IMG/VR virus record: IMGVR_UViG_3300037507_004165
Span: 1 to 64,000 of that record
Source of the DNA: a virus
Reading direction: 5' to 3' (one strand)
Length of the DNA stretch: 64,000 nucleotides
Shown here: positions 43,432 to 55,636 of the stretch, piece after piece
Layout: every line of letters begins with the position of its first letter
Numbering within the stretch: the first letter of the stretch is position 1
Program-made: the position numbers and the translations under genes
Notes under the pieces: model-generated
What the model was told of the DNA's origin: nothing
Databases searched by the model: none
The model's input: the letters and a program-made list of their open reading frames with translations, nothing else

Positions 43432-46400
43432 TTGTTTAGAGATAGGTCTTCACTAGTTAATGTTGGCTATGGAGTCGTATCTCGTGATATTCCTGCAGCA
43501 AACAACGAGGAAACAAATCCAAATCCAAATTCAAGCTTTATATCTAAAGCTCTTGAAGATAAGCCAGTACTTAAGTTTGTATCAACATCAGTAGCTACTT
43601 TAGCTGGAACATTTATAGCAAATAAGCTACTCTCAAAAGGTGGAATAAAGCTAGCTACGACCATACAAAGATCAGCTGATGCCGGGTCTCATTTAGGAAG
43701 AAGGTTTGTAGAAAACGCCGCCAAGATAAAGAAAGCTCTAGATGAATTAGAGGGCGTAAATAGATTCGTAGCTGACGGAATAGACCCATACGAAAGATTA
43801 ATTAATAGATCTGCAGATGGATCAGTAATTAGGCCAACGCTAACAAAACTAACAGGTGACTCATACGTTTCTGACGGAACGATGTGGATGACATCAAGTG
43901 AATTCAGAGCTACAAGATCTGGAAGAGAGCCAGTAGCCGTTTGGGGCTTTAGAGATGAGATACAGCAAAAATTAATAAGAGGTGCAAGAAGTTTACCACT
44001 TACACTTCCATCAACTTATTTGGTCCAAAAAGTTGTAACTGATCCAATTTTTGGAAATAAAGATGAACAATCTAGGGTTAAGTGGTATAACCCAGTTGAC
44101 GTAGTAACTGATTTTGTAAAGCAGTCTACGCTTAATATCACAAATCTACTTATACCTCAGGGCTTGGCAGGGGCAGCTAATCAGAGAATAAAGTCATTAA
44201 TTGATTCTCAGTATTTAGATTTCCCGCTTCCTCTAACAAGAGGTCAGCAAAAAACAGCAAATAAATTTGCAGACATAAGAACAATTCTAACTTCTTTTGG
44301 GCAAGATTCAGAAAAGTTAATTCAACAAGCAACAAGAATAAGTTCATCTGCTGGGTATGCCTTCTCAACATCAGTTCAAGAATCTCAGGCTAGACAAGGC
44401 GGATTAGTATTCTCACTGAGAGATGCCAGAAGAGGAGCAAGATCAGCAAGGCTTGCATCAGAAGCTTCTGGTGAGTCAAAGTTAAAAACAGCTGGCAAAA
44501 CTGCTTTAAGCTATTTATTTGGTCACAAAAGAGCAAGTGATCAAGCGGAATTTCTTGGCGCAATAGACGCAATACCCTCCCTCAGAGGAGTAACGGTAGG
44601 TGCAAGAAACTTCTCTAAAGATTTTAGAAATGCCAAGACAGCTTATGATGTCATACACGGAGCCATAGCTTATGATGAAGCTCTCGGCTATGTTTCTGGA
44701 AATCCAAGTCAAGTTAGAAAAATTTTAAATTCTACAATATCAGAAATAAAAAGACAGCATAAGAGTAGAATATCACAATTCGCAAAAGGTTCCCTATTAT
44801 CAAAAGACGTATTTGGATTAGAGGGGGCCAATGAGCCAGATACAAGAGGCGATTTTACATTTGCATTTGCACAAGATGAATATCTAAAATCTGTTTACGG
44901 TGAGTTAACTTCACTTGGAGCAGATCCATCTTCGGCAAGAAGTATGATTTCTGGGCTTAAGATTACTGGTCTCAATACCTCAAAAAACATATCGCAAAGA
45001 ATAACATTTGGAATTGGAAGAATAGATTCAGTACAAGATTCTGACTCAGAATTCTTTGAGTTAATTACCAAAAAAGCAAATAAAGAATTAAAAAACAGAG
45101 GAAGAGCTCTTGATGTAGATCAAGTAAAAAGAGCTTTCATAAAAACAGATCTTCATTTTCAAGACGAAAACTTTAGAGAATCTCTTCAACAAAGAGCAAT
45201 ACTAGCTTATCAGGGAGTTAGGGATAAGGTACTTACGCCTTCAGCGTCAAAAATCGTAAGACCTCAAAAAGCACTCTATGAAGAATTTAGCGGAGCAATT
45301 CCAGAGAATAAGTTAGATTATCTTGGTAGAAGAGCCGCACAAAAGCTCGGCATAAGGTTAACAAATAGTTTCGGAGAGTTAACCGATAGAACTATCATAG
45401 GAAGAGAACTCGCTAAAAGAGGAATAGATGCAAATAACGTCGAGCAGTTAAGAAGCTTTCTTGTAGACCAAAAATTAATGACAAGACCATCTAATATTGG
45501 TGGATTTAATATTTTTGGTTTAAGACAAGTAACTGTAGACAAAGCCTTTGATATAGGAACTTTTGAAGGTTTAACTCCAGCAGAAAGAGAAGAAGCAAGA
45601 TTACTTTTTGCTGATATAGCTAGAAAAGACCCAGTCTCTAGATCGGTTGGTTTTTCAACCGTAAGAGGGGTCTATGAAACTAGATCTGGCGGATTTGCCG
45701 ACACAACAAGCCTAAGAGTCGGTGCACAAAAGCAAGTAAGGACTTTATCACAAGACGTCGGTATTCCACTTGTAAGATTTAATCCACTTCAGATGCTTGG
45801 GATTGGTGGACCAAGAAGAATAGATCCTACCCAAGAAATACAGTTTATTCCAGCAGCATCTAGGCAGGACTTCATCTCTGGTGGCGGAGAAAATGCAAAA
45901 GTTTATGCCTGGGTAAAAGAAAGGGGTGGACTATTTGGTAGTTTGGGCAAAATATTCTCCGTTTCTGAAACAACAGGAATGGAAAATAATGTCAAAGAAA
46001 TTCCTGGATTATTTAAAGCAGTTTCTTCAATTGACACCGACATATATGCAAGAGCATCAAGACTGGCCACCGGAAGACAATCTTATAGAGATTCTGAATT
46101 AACAGCCTCTGAAATTGGTGAAGGTTTAAGTAGGTCAGAAAGGCTCAAGTTAGCATTTGATGTAGATGAAGAGCAGCCAAATTCTCTATTAAGAAAATTG
46201 GGTAGATTTAGAAAAAGAAAAGTTGATATAAGAAATGAATCAACTTTTGCAAGACTTTTTGGATCTCAAGAAATTTCAAGAAGAGGTGGAAGAAATCTAA
46301 GATTTAAAGTAGATGGCGATTTAGTAAGTGTAGTAGACGAAGCAAACTCTGAGATATTTAATCCAACAGAAGTTGTAGAAGCATTTGAAGACTTTAGAAT

Positions 46401-49400
46401 AGCAGCACAAGGCAGGGCAACTCCACTAAGAGCAATCGATGAAATCGAAAGAGCTCTTTCTATACAACCATTTTCTTTTGGAAAAACTTCTCAGCTTTCT
46501 GGACAAGAGTTAATATCTGCTGGTGAAGAAGCGCTAGAAAGATTTTCATCTCTTAGAGCTGATTTGTCATCAGGGGGAATAGAAGTTTCTGGACTTAGCA
46601 GGTCAGCAAGAGCACTTGAAAGAATTTTGCAAGAATCAAATGCACTTTCCTCCTATGTAGCAACAACAAAAACCTCAACGATCACAACTAGGCAAGATTA
46701 TTTAAGAAACATCCTCCACAGATTCAATGTTGAAATGGCAACATATGAGGGCTTTGGTGGGAATCCAATTGAAGTAACAAAGAGAATAGAACAAGTATTA
46801 AAAACACTAAAAGATTCTGGCCAAATATCCAATCTTCAATTAACTGAGGCAAGAGCCGCAGCGCTTGGTACGATATTTAATCTTAGCGCAATGCAGTCAT
46901 ATGGTGAAAGTGCTCAAAGAGGGCTCATAGCCTCAAGGTCCTTGAAGTTCTTGATACAAGCACAATCAGACAATGCGTTTAAAAACTCGTTCCAAAGTTT
47001 GCTATCTCCATTTACTAGCCAATCAATATCAAACGTAAACGCTCAAGGCGCTGGAAGGTTAATAAACCTAATAAGACCTTCTCTTAAGAGGGCTTTTGGT
47101 ACCGCTCCTTACCAGCTCGGTCCTAATGCTGTCAATCCACTTGGTAACATGGGAACAACATTTGTGCCAACGCTTGGCACAGTTCTCAATAGAGCATCTA
47201 GGGGCGAAACAACCTTTACAAAAGTAGCAGCCAATGTACTTGGAATAACTTCGTATAGAGATCCATTAACTTACAGTTCGGCATCAATACCATCCATACA
47301 TTTGTCAGACAGATTAAATAGATATTTTGAAACTGTAGGACTTGGAGTACAATCAGAAAACTACAGTGGACCCATCAGCGCTTTCTATTATGGAATGGGA
47401 ATTAAAAGAGTACTTCCGATAGCAGCAATAGGAACAACAGCCCTTGCAGTTGATAGAACTGTTGGAGGAATGGTAAACGAAAGGGACGCAAGAGGAGAGA
47501 GAGTATACGCTCCATTTGTTACCACTAAATTAGCTAGAGGAGCAGTAGAAGCTCAATCTTTAATGTCGGGACTTGTTCCTGGGGGAATGGGCTATGAGGA
47601 AAAGAAACAGCAGCTTCTAGAAGGTGAAGTCCCGATAAAGCAGGGTAGATTCTGGCCACTTGGCGTAACGCCATTTGAGGGCGGCAAGACAATGTACTAC
47701 AGGCCTTCTTATTATAGAAGGCTAGCTTCTGGCTCAACCTATACTTCAGATGCCTTTAAATCTCCACTTGAAAGATTAGCATATGGATATGATTTTTCTC
47801 CGCTAAGGCCATTTGACCCCTATAGATTTGAAAGACAACATTATTTTGACAGACCTTACCCAGTAACTGGAGAATACTTCACGGGTCAATTTGGTCCAAT
47901 AACACCATTCCTCAATATGACTATTGGCAAGCTGCTGAAGCCACAAGTCGAAATGCACTCAGAAGAAGTTGCTAGCGCATTATCTCAATATGTTCCAGCA
48001 GGATATTCCGGAGCTTACAATCCAACTGGGTTAATATCTTCCGGAAGAGTTTCGCCAGTTATTGGTGGAGGTGTTGCATCACAAAGCTCTGGTGCTGAAT
48101 CATCTCCGATTGTAGGATTGCAAATAGGATCCTATAATAATTCAGTATCTACAAATATACAACCTCTAAATACAGCTAGAAATATTTCGTTTGATTCAAT
48201 AGGCGCCATGAATAGCGCTTATCAGCAGTCAGCATTTTACGGTCCACCGCCAGTTCCAGGTTATATACCACCAAATATTGTTGCAGCAGGAAGGCCGATA
48301 TCCCAATCTGGCATGTCTTATCAGCTTTCTGAATTTGGTTACAGGATGCAAGAAATGGCTGGTATATATGGCTTTGCATTTGCAAACGTAAGAGAATCTC
48401 TGGGTCTTGGAAGATCCGATTTTCAACCCAATGCACCAGTACTTCAATCAGCAGCTAAAGCTTATGGTTCTACAAGATCGTTTTGGGACCTTAACCTCGG
48501 AGGTCTTGGAGACCTACCAGGTCAAGACTTAAGTATTGAACTTTCCGAAATAACAAGAAGATTTATTCCAAAAGAAAGAACAGATGTAAATTATCTTAAC
48601 CCAATTCAAAACACAATGGGTTTAAGATATCCGTTTTTACCTGGATCTGACTATTTCATAAACTTCAAAACTGGCGATCCGTTTACAAAAGTTCAGGAAG
48701 GAGAATTAAGACTTCCTGGAGTTGCATATGAAAGATTAAATCCAACTAGAAGAGATTATACAGATCCAGTTACTCAACTTGACATTCTAGCAGATGTTGC
48801 TCCTTACTCAAGACAATTTAGATCTTTGAATAGAACTCTTCAAATGGGTGGATTAGAACCATCTGAAAGAATAGAAGTTGAAAGAATAAGAGCACAAGTA
48901 GAAGAAACAACAAAAAGAAATACATTTAGTCCTTATAAATATAGAAATAAAACAGCCGAAGAACTTGGGGTCAGAGAGTCGACCAGAGCAATGCTCTCTA
49001 TGGGTGAATACATGGCCCACAGAGATACATTTATTAACACAAAATTCTTTCCAAGCAGAACAGCTCAAGAAGACTGGGAAAGAAGAAATGTCTATGGATC
49101 GACATTTCCAGAATGGCAAAGGCCAATAGAAAGCTTTATACAACCAATTTATTATAAAGCTACTCAGAGAAATCCTGTAGCAGCCGGAATAATAACTGCT
49201 GGTGTTGGAGCAATGTTTGGCAAAACAGCGCCAACTAGAGCAGCGGGAGCTCTTATAGGGCTATCTACTGGCACCATGTACTCTTCTTACCAAAACGCAA
49301 GAGAAACATTTACTGGAGAAAGATTTATTCCAAAAGAAAGAAAAAAACAATTAGCACTTGAAGAATACACCGATATATTAAATTATGTCAAAAATAGATC

Positions 49401-49996
49401 ACTTGCAGCAAGGGCAGCAGAAGTCGGAGATATGGCGTCCGCTGCGCAATTTGGACAAGCAGCTAGAAGAACTATGTATGGAGCAGATTTATATGGCAGC
49501 TCTGTTGATACATTATCTCTTGCAGTTCCAAAAAGAAAGAGAGAGCATTTTAAAGCAATGATAGAGGAGCAAGATCCTCTAGAAAGAGAAAGAATACTTT
49601 CTACTGCTCCCAGACTGGAAAGAAGAATCTACCAAGCTGCGTGGGGAATGCCGGTAGAAGAAAAGCCAGATCTAGTTGAGTATTTTTCAAGACATGAACT
49701 TCCTGACTTAAGCTGGGAAGGATGGCATCCGAATACAAATATGGAACATATTAAAATAAAAGTTGGCCAATCTATGGGAATTAATATGTCTCAAATGGGT
49801 TACTATCCACAACAGATAAGAGAAGCAAATTTAACAAACCCAAGTTATCCAGGGTTTTCAATGTCCCAAGATTCATCCATGGTTGCAGCAAGATTAAGAA
49901 TGATTATGTCAAGAAACAATATATCTCGGAACAGTATTTCCAGTAAATAACAGTTCTGGATCTTCTTCGATAAACATATCCTCAGGAATGATATAA
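43432..49996 (+). CDS. Tape measure protein with +1 frameshift at its C-terminus (about 2,187 residues)
   Basis: The frame begins at TTG 43432, 7 bases after AGGGG; the first residues are FRDRSSLVNVGYGVV. A hydrophobic segment near residues 55-75 (VSTSVATLAGTFIANKLLSKGG) and another near 1,320-1,340 (GIKRVLPIAAIGTTALAVDRTVGG) alternate with long Arg/Glu/Ser-rich helices, as in tape measures that set tail length and enter the membrane. Length predicts a tail of several hundred nanometres by the usual rough rule. At CGG 49927 the unshifted frame adds RNSISSK and stops; skipping C49927 adds 22 residues ending ISSGMI with the stop at 49994-49996, one base before the next ATG at 49998. That fit supports the shift. 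Confidence 0.78.
49927..49930 (+). other. +1 frameshift site 8, CGGA after TCT
   Basis: The frame reads TCT CGG AAC AGT. Skipping C49927 gives TCT GGA ACA GTA TTT and runs to TAA 49994-49996, next to the following gene's ATG at 49998. Only the last 22 residues depend on the shift. Confidence 0.82.
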
Positions 49997-49997
49997 A

Positions 49998-52900
49998 ATG
50001 CCATCGTCGCTTAATTCAAGAATTAGGGCACAAAGGCTTGTTCTAAAAAGAACTCCTGCTTATTCAATGATTGATATACAGGAGGATGGTACATTTATTA
50101 ACACAATAACTGGAAAAAAAAGTGATTCTCTTCAAGATGCGCTAACAGAAGCCGGACAACTGCGCTTGGCAGAAATGAGAAGATTTGGTCCTGGCGCAGC
50201 ACAAAATATGGTCTCTACTGGATCTGATGTAATTAAGAGTGAAATAGAGTTATTGAATGAATATTTGATGAATCCAAGAAACCATGAAAGACTCAGAAGT
50301 ATGGGTTTTGACAATTTGGTAAACGGACAAATAACTGGAACGTTAATGGTTTTCAATACAGATAACAACAGGGCAAATATTGAAGCCCTACAGTCTACAA
50401 TAAATGAAATTTTTCCAGGAGAACTAATAATAACAGATGGCGGAATGCAATTATTCAGTCTAAGTGAAGCAGTTACTGGTGCTGGTCAAAAAGTAAACCT
50501 AAGTGCTTCCGAACAATTTTTGCTCAAACAAATGGCTGGCGTTGGAAGATTAAGAGAGGATTTTGTTAGTAGTTTTTTTGCCGATGCCTCAAAAGCACTT
50601 GTCTCAACAAACGAAGCCGACAAACTAACTGCGCTTGCAAACGTAGGATCAAAGCTCGGAAAGATGACAAAGAGAATTCAGTCTATACAATCTCCAAGGG
50701 ATGTATCGTTTGGAACAAAGATAATAAATGAACTTATCGAAAGTGAAGGAAAAAAATTTTCCTATGTTTATGACGATGTAGAATTAATGCTAAGAGTAGC
50801 TGGTGGAGATTTAGAAAATCTATCACCCTTAGAAAGAGTTTTATCTAGATCTTCCACGCAAACAGAATTCCGCATGCAGTCAGCTGTTGATGCAGCAAAT
50901 GAGGCTTTTGAAACAATAGAATATGCAACAGGCCTTAAAAGAGCAGATGGCACCTATGCAGATACTGCAACACAAGATTTATCTAGGCAGTTAAAAGAAT
51001 TAATGGAAGAAGCTATTCAAAATAAATCTCCAGATGAAACAGTTCTTGATTACATGAAGAGACAAGCAGGAACTATGATAGACGAAACAGGAAATCTAGT
51101 TAAAATCCCAGAAGAATACATGGATGATTTTGGCAAATTGGTGATGGGAATAGATAAAAATCTAGAGACATTTAGAGACGGAACATATTTAATAGCAGAA
51201 AATAATTTAAGAGCTTTATTAAAATCTAAAGAAAATAACTATGAACAAGAATTCAGAAGATTAACAGCCAATGGGAGAACACTGACTAAACAGGATCAGT
51301 CTTTATTGAATCAGCTTTCGTCTGAAATAGATAAAACAAGATCAGCTTTAGAGTCTCATATGAGAGAAAGAAATCCAGCTAGAGTTGGTTTTGATGATGG
51401 TTTATTTAAGGGAGAAGGACAAGTATCTACCTTTAGTGATATATCTGGAATATCTGTAAAAAAGCTTAAAAAAATTGAATCAGAATATAATAGACTAAGT
51501 GGATTAACAACATTAACAGAATCACAACAAAATAACTTAAATTACTACGAAACAGTAATGAGTGCAAGAAATTTCTTTGAAAACTTTTTTGTTATAGCTC
51601 CTAGATCAGCTTTGAAAAAAGAAGTTGGAAATCAAGCTGCTGCGATATCGATGAATATTGCCACAAGCCACGCAGAAGGAGTTTATATGGATCCGATGCA
51701 GGCTTTAGTCGATCCAGCATTTTTTACAAATCAAGATCTTCAAAAAAGAATAACACAAAATATAGATGCGCAAGTTGCAGGTATCGCAAACTTTGGCACA
51801 ACGGGACAAGTCCCGGAAGAAATTTTAAGACAGTTAGAAGAGCAGTCTTCGCTTGATACATCTTTGCTTGATCCGTCGGCTCAAGCATCAGCATTAAGAA
51901 ACAGGGCAGAAGCAAGAGAAATATCTAACTTACTAAAGTCTAATGTTGACCCAAGACAGATTCCGGGACTTGTTAATAGGGTAAGAAATCATTATGCGAT
52001 AAAGGCATTCAGAGAAAAAGGAACTTCAGTAGATGTTCTTGTCCCCGATGCGTACAGGTATCAAATAACAACTAGAGGAGCTTCTGGAATAAGGCCTAAT
52101 AATATGTCCTCTTCTGGAATCTCTCAGGTGCCGGTAGCTCAAGGAAGATCATTAAATTTTGTAGAGTTTGCCGTAAGAGGAAGGCAAGCAGTAGTTTCCG
52201 ACAACAACGCATCAACATACAAAGCAGCACTTGGAACGTTCGACCTTGACGACAAAGTTCTTCCAGTAATGAGAACTTTTAAAGATGAAAATGGAAGAAC
52301 AAGAATAGGTTATATCACTACTCGTGACCCTAAGGGAACGCAGGAAATGATTCTAATGCGACCAGTAATGAGAGATCTTGAAACTATTCAGGAATTAGCC
52401 GGGGCAAGTGACGACGTATTATTATCCAGATTCAGATCAATGGGAACAATAGATTTATCCAGAATTAGTCAGGAGCTATCTCAGGCCAATATAGGATCGT
52501 CAGATATGCAAAACGCACTAGGGATAATCCAGGGGGCTTTAAAAGCGAATAAAAAGGGTGAACTATTTTCTTCAAGTGGTGTTCAAAGAGGCTTAAATAA
52601 AGCTTCAGAAGATACAATGTTTGCTATAGAAACAATATTAAGAATAGTGAGAGAGGGTAAGTATGACCCGTCTGCACCTTCTTTATTACCTGAAATACCA
52701 ACATCTGTAATAGATGAGCTAACGTTGCGTGGCTCAGCAGCAATAAGGGGTAGAGACGTTTTGGCTTCAAGCGGAAGAACAGTCGCCCAAGAACTTGGTT
52801 TAGGTCCAGAACAAGGCGCTCCTTATTCTTACAAAACATTTGTTGAGGGTCAGTTTTCTGGTCAAACAGATATCGCAACAGTAAGAAGATTTTTAGATCA

Positions 52901-55169
52901 AGTTAATAGTCAGCTACCTCCCGGAATGCCAAGACTAACCGATGGTGAATTGGGTGATTTCTTTTCAGGAGATATGGCTGGCGTTGCCTTAAGAAGAAGG
53001 CTGGGAGTTACGCTTGATCAAGCAACAGCAATAGGATCAAGAGTTTTGTTCGAAGCAAACTTTTTGGAAAGTCTTGGCGCTGTTGGAGATGTACAAAACT
53101 CAATAGGAATGAATATAAACAGAATGTCTTCTGTTTCCTACTTGGCACCTCAGTTAGATGACTTTTCAAGACAACTTTCGACTATGGCACCAGTCGGCAT
53201 ACCAGCTGATTTGATGACCAATATACTTCAGGAATCTTCTACATCTAGATCATTTATAGCAATAGCTCCTTCAGATATAGTTGACGTTATTAATCAATTG
53301 TCTGGAGAACAGAGAATAGCGCCACTTTCTGAAAAAATAGCTGGCCTTAGTCCGGATCAGGCAGCGAGAACTAGGGCAGGGTATGAAGCTTTAGCAAAAC
53401 AAGTTGGCGGAGCAACAGCTGACACTTTACACGATTTTTCAATAAAGCCAGTCAATATAGCACTCGCTCAAATGGAACAGCAATTTGCGCAACTTGGAAC
53501 TCAAAGGGCATTGGGTATAGCAGCTGGCTTGTCAGCAGAACAGCTGCCTGGTTTTGATCCAAGTATTCTCAACGCCGGATTCGGAAGAATGAAGTCCAAT
53601 GATGATATTGCTCTTCTAAAAAGATCTGTTTTACAAGAACAAAAAAGAGTTAGAGACAGATTGCTATCTTCTGGAGTTGATGCATCTGTAGTTTCAAGAC
53701 TAGATGCAGAAATAAGTTCTTTAGAAAGGGCTAATTCACAACAGGTTAGGGATATTTTGTCCCTTTCTAATACAAGTGATTTTTATAGAAAATATGGATC
53801 ATATTCTCAAGCAATGGATATGGGCATGTTCGCCAGGGGTCAAATCGATACAGCAACAGCCACTTCATTTAGAATGTCTGATGTTTTAACAAGGCCAGTA
53901 GCAAAATCTGAATTTGTTTCAAAGGCAAGGGCATTATTAGAAAGTTCAAAAATCAAATCATTATTTAATGAACTAGAAAAGTATGATTCATTAGGTGATA
54001 AAGATACACTGCAGCTTGATCAAAATACTATAAGAACTACAATTAAGTATGAGCTAGGCGAGGAATTGTCAAAGGGCTTAAGGGCAATCAGGGAATCATA
54101 TCCTGGCTCTTCTGGAAAAACACTAGATATCATAGAAACACTTAATGCAGAAATCGTAAGAACTCATGGAGCTCGATACTCTTCTCTTCTTTCTTATCCA
54201 GGAGAAGAGGGGGCAGAAACCACAATGATGACTCTTTTTGAATTATCAAAGAGAAGAAGACTTTTGATGAATCAATCTTATGACGCAAGAAATCTAAACT
54301 ATATTCAGGAAGCGTACAGAGCAACAATAAATCCAGTAGGAGATGTAACTGAACTAAGTCCCCAAGCTGCAAGAAGAATACTTGAAGCCCATACTCCAGA
54401 CACAGTTTCAATAATGGGGATTGAAGATGTTGTTAATCCAAGAAAGATAAGAGATCAAAACCTTCTTGATTTTATCGAAATTATCGCTGAATCTGACAAT
54501 GGTCTAAAAGTTGTTGGCTCAAGAGTTAACGCAACTAGGGTTGCTCAAGAGGCCTATGGAATGATTTCTAGAAGAACTGGTCTAGAAGCAATAGACGAAG
54601 AGATGTCTGCTCTTGGAGAAGTTCCAGCAACAACTTCAGATGGATACGCAAGAGAAGTTACTTCGTTAATGGATGAAATAGAAAGACTAGAAGATGAATC
54701 AAACCCAATGCTTGGCGAGTTCTTTAATGCAGCAAAAAGTCCCTATAGAAGAATTATAGATTCCTTTAAAGATAGCGATAGTGCCCTTAGACAGTTTATT
54801 GATTCTCCTGGGGTAAAGAAATTTGGAATAGCTATGGGAGCAACAATAGCTGCAAGCTTTTTCTATCAGAGTAGAAAGCAGAAAGATTTAACTTCAGATA
54901 GTATTTCTGGTCCACCACTCCTACCTGGTGGTAATCCTTACGAAACAGAATATCCAACTAGACAGTCAATAATACAAGATTTAAATTCAAATAGTCAGTA
55001 CTCTTCTGGCACCCAGTATCAAATTAACACAAGCGGTTCAATGGAAGATTTAAATAGATTAAGAGGGCTGTTTGGTGATGTTATTGACGGCCCTATAAAC
55101 GCTACTATGTATGATGGATTACCTATGGCTGGGCAAGACCCTTATCCTGATTTAGCCTCTAGATTTTAG
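49998..55169 (+). CDS. Second very large tail protein (1,723 residues), tape-measure-like
   Basis: The protein is largely helical, rich in Arg, Ser, Glu and Gln, with no enzyme motif I can recognise. A hydrophobic stretch near the C-terminus (FGIAMGATIAASFFYQSRK, about residues 1,612-1,630) is followed by a short Pro/Ser/Gly-rich tail. It follows the tape measure by one base and precedes a small gene and the giant baseplate-class gene. It could be a second part of a split tape measure or an internal tail/ejection protein. No in-frame CGG occurs. Confidence 0.68.
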   Translation: MPSSLNSRIRAQRLVLKRTPAYSMIDIQEDGTFINTITGKKSDSLQDALTEAGQLRLAEMRRFGPGAAQNMVSTGSDVIKSEIELLNEYLMNPRNHERLRSMGFDNLVNGQITGTLMVFNTDNNRANIEALQSTINEIFPGELIITDGGMQLFSLSEAVTGAGQKVNLSASEQFLLKQMAGVGRLREDFVSSFFADASKALVSTNEADKLTALANVGSKLGKMTKRIQSIQSPRDVSFGTKIINELIESEGKKFSYVYDDVELMLRVAGGDLENLSPLERVLSRSSTQTEFRMQSAVDAANEAFETIEYATGLKRADGTYADTATQDLSRQLKELMEEAIQNKSPDETVLDYMKRQAGTMIDETGNLVKIPEEYMDDFGKLVMGIDKNLETFRDGTYLIAENNLRALLKSKENNYEQEFRRLTANGRTLTKQDQSLLNQLSSEIDKTRSALESHMRERNPARVGFDDGLFKGEGQVSTFSDISGISVKKLKKIESEYNRLSGLTTLTESQQNNLNYYETVMSARNFFENFFVIAPRSALKKEVGNQAAAISMNIATSHAEGVYMDPMQALVDPAFFTNQDLQKRITQNIDAQVAGIANFGTTGQVPEEILRQLEEQSSLDTSLLDPSAQASALRNRAEAREISNLLKSNVDPRQIPGLVNRVRNHYAIKAFREKGTSVDVLVPDAYRYQITTRGASGIRPNNMSSSGISQVPVAQGRSLNFVEFAVRGRQAVVSDNNASTYKAALGTFDLDDKVLPVMRTFKDENGRTRIGYITTRDPKGTQEMILMRPVMRDLETIQELAGASDDVLLSRFRSMGTIDLSRISQELSQANIGSSDMQNALGIIQGALKANKKGELFSSSGVQRGLNKASEDTMFAIETILRIVREGKYDPSAPSLLPEIPTSVIDELTLRGSAAIRGRDVLASSGRTVAQELGLGPEQGAPYSYKTFVEGQFSGQTDIATVRRFLDQVNSQLPPGMPRLTDGELGDFFSGDMAGVALRRRLGVTLDQATAIGSRVLFEANFLESLGAVGDVQNSIGMNINRMSSVSYLAPQLDDFSRQLSTMAPVGIPADLMTNILQESSTSRSFIAIAPSDIVDVINQLSGEQRIAPLSEKIAGLSPDQAARTRAGYEALAKQVGGATADTLHDFSIKPVNIALAQMEQQFAQLGTQRALGIAAGLSAEQLPGFDPSILNAGFGRMKSNDDIALLKRSVLQEQKRVRDRLLSSGVDASVVSRLDAEISSLERANSQQVRDILSLSNTSDFYRKYGSYSQAMDMGMFARGQIDTATATSFRMSDVLTRPVAKSEFVSKARALLESSKIKSLFNELEKYDSLGDKDTLQLDQNTIRTTIKYELGEELSKGLRAIRESYPGSSGKTLDIIETLNAEIVRTHGARYSSLLSYPGEEGAETTMMTLFELSKRRRLLMNQSYDARNLNYIQEAYRATINPVGDVTELSPQAARRILEAHTPDTVSIMGIEDVVNPRKIRDQNLLDFIEIIAESDNGLKVVGSRVNATRVAQEAYGMISRRTGLEAIDEEMSALGEVPATTSDGYAREVTSLMDEIERLEDESNPMLGEFFNAAKSPYRRIIDSFKDSDSALRQFIDSPGVKKFGIAMGATIAASFFYQSRKQKDLTSDSISGPPLLPGGNPYETEYPTRQSIIQDLNSNSQYSSGTQYQINTSGSMEDLNRLRGLFGDVIDGPINATMYDGLPMAGQDPYPDLASRF

Positions 55170-55177
55170 GTTTTAAT

Positions 55178-55636
55178 ATGATTTTTGGTGCTGACACACA
55201 AAATAAAAATTTAGCAGATTCTGCTAAAAAAAGAATAGATACGTCTCCTAGAACTAGAACGTCTAATGCCATGTCTGCAAGAATAGCTAACTCAAAGCAG
55301 GGTTCACCAAATGAATCAACAGTCTCTAATCAATCCAGATCAACACTTTCAAAATCAAAATCTGATCCTATAAGAGGTTCTAGAGAAGGTCTTATGGACG
55401 GTGTGTCAACACCGATTCAAGCCTCTGGAGATGGATATGATAATAAAGATTTTCAAGGAGCTAGATATAAAGACAAAAGTTCAAGCGCTGAGTTTAAACA
55501 AGATATAGCTAATAAATTTAGAACAAACACAAGTAAAAATGCTATAATTAATAATCAAAGTTCAAGGTTTGGTTTAAACAGTTCAGCTCACCTTTTAAGT
55601 GAGCATCTTAAAGCAGATACAATATTGGGTAAATAA
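55178..55636 (+). CDS. Hypothetical Ser/Asn/Lys-rich small protein
   Basis: The 152-residue protein is low complexity throughout (RTRTSNAMSARIANSKQG, SRSTLSKSKSDPIRGS, SSAEFKQDIANKFRTN) and likely disordered. No family is recognised. It lies between the 1,723-residue tail protein and the giant gene with gaps of 8 and 0 bases, so it is part of the same transcript. It may be a small baseplate or assembly factor. Confidence 0.6.
   Translation: MIFGADTQNKNLADSAKKRIDTSPRTRTSNAMSARIANSKQGSPNESTVSNQSRSTLSKSKSDPIRGSREGLMDGVSTPIQASGDGYDNKDFQGARYKDKSSSAEFKQDIANKFRTNTSKNAIINNQSSRFGLNSSAHLLSEHLKADTILGK

Noticed and set aside
48853-49143. Minus-strand frame with many Cys/Phe opposite the tape measure
   Set aside because: Shadow of the tape-measure frame; composition is explained by the antisense of Arg/Glu-rich codons.
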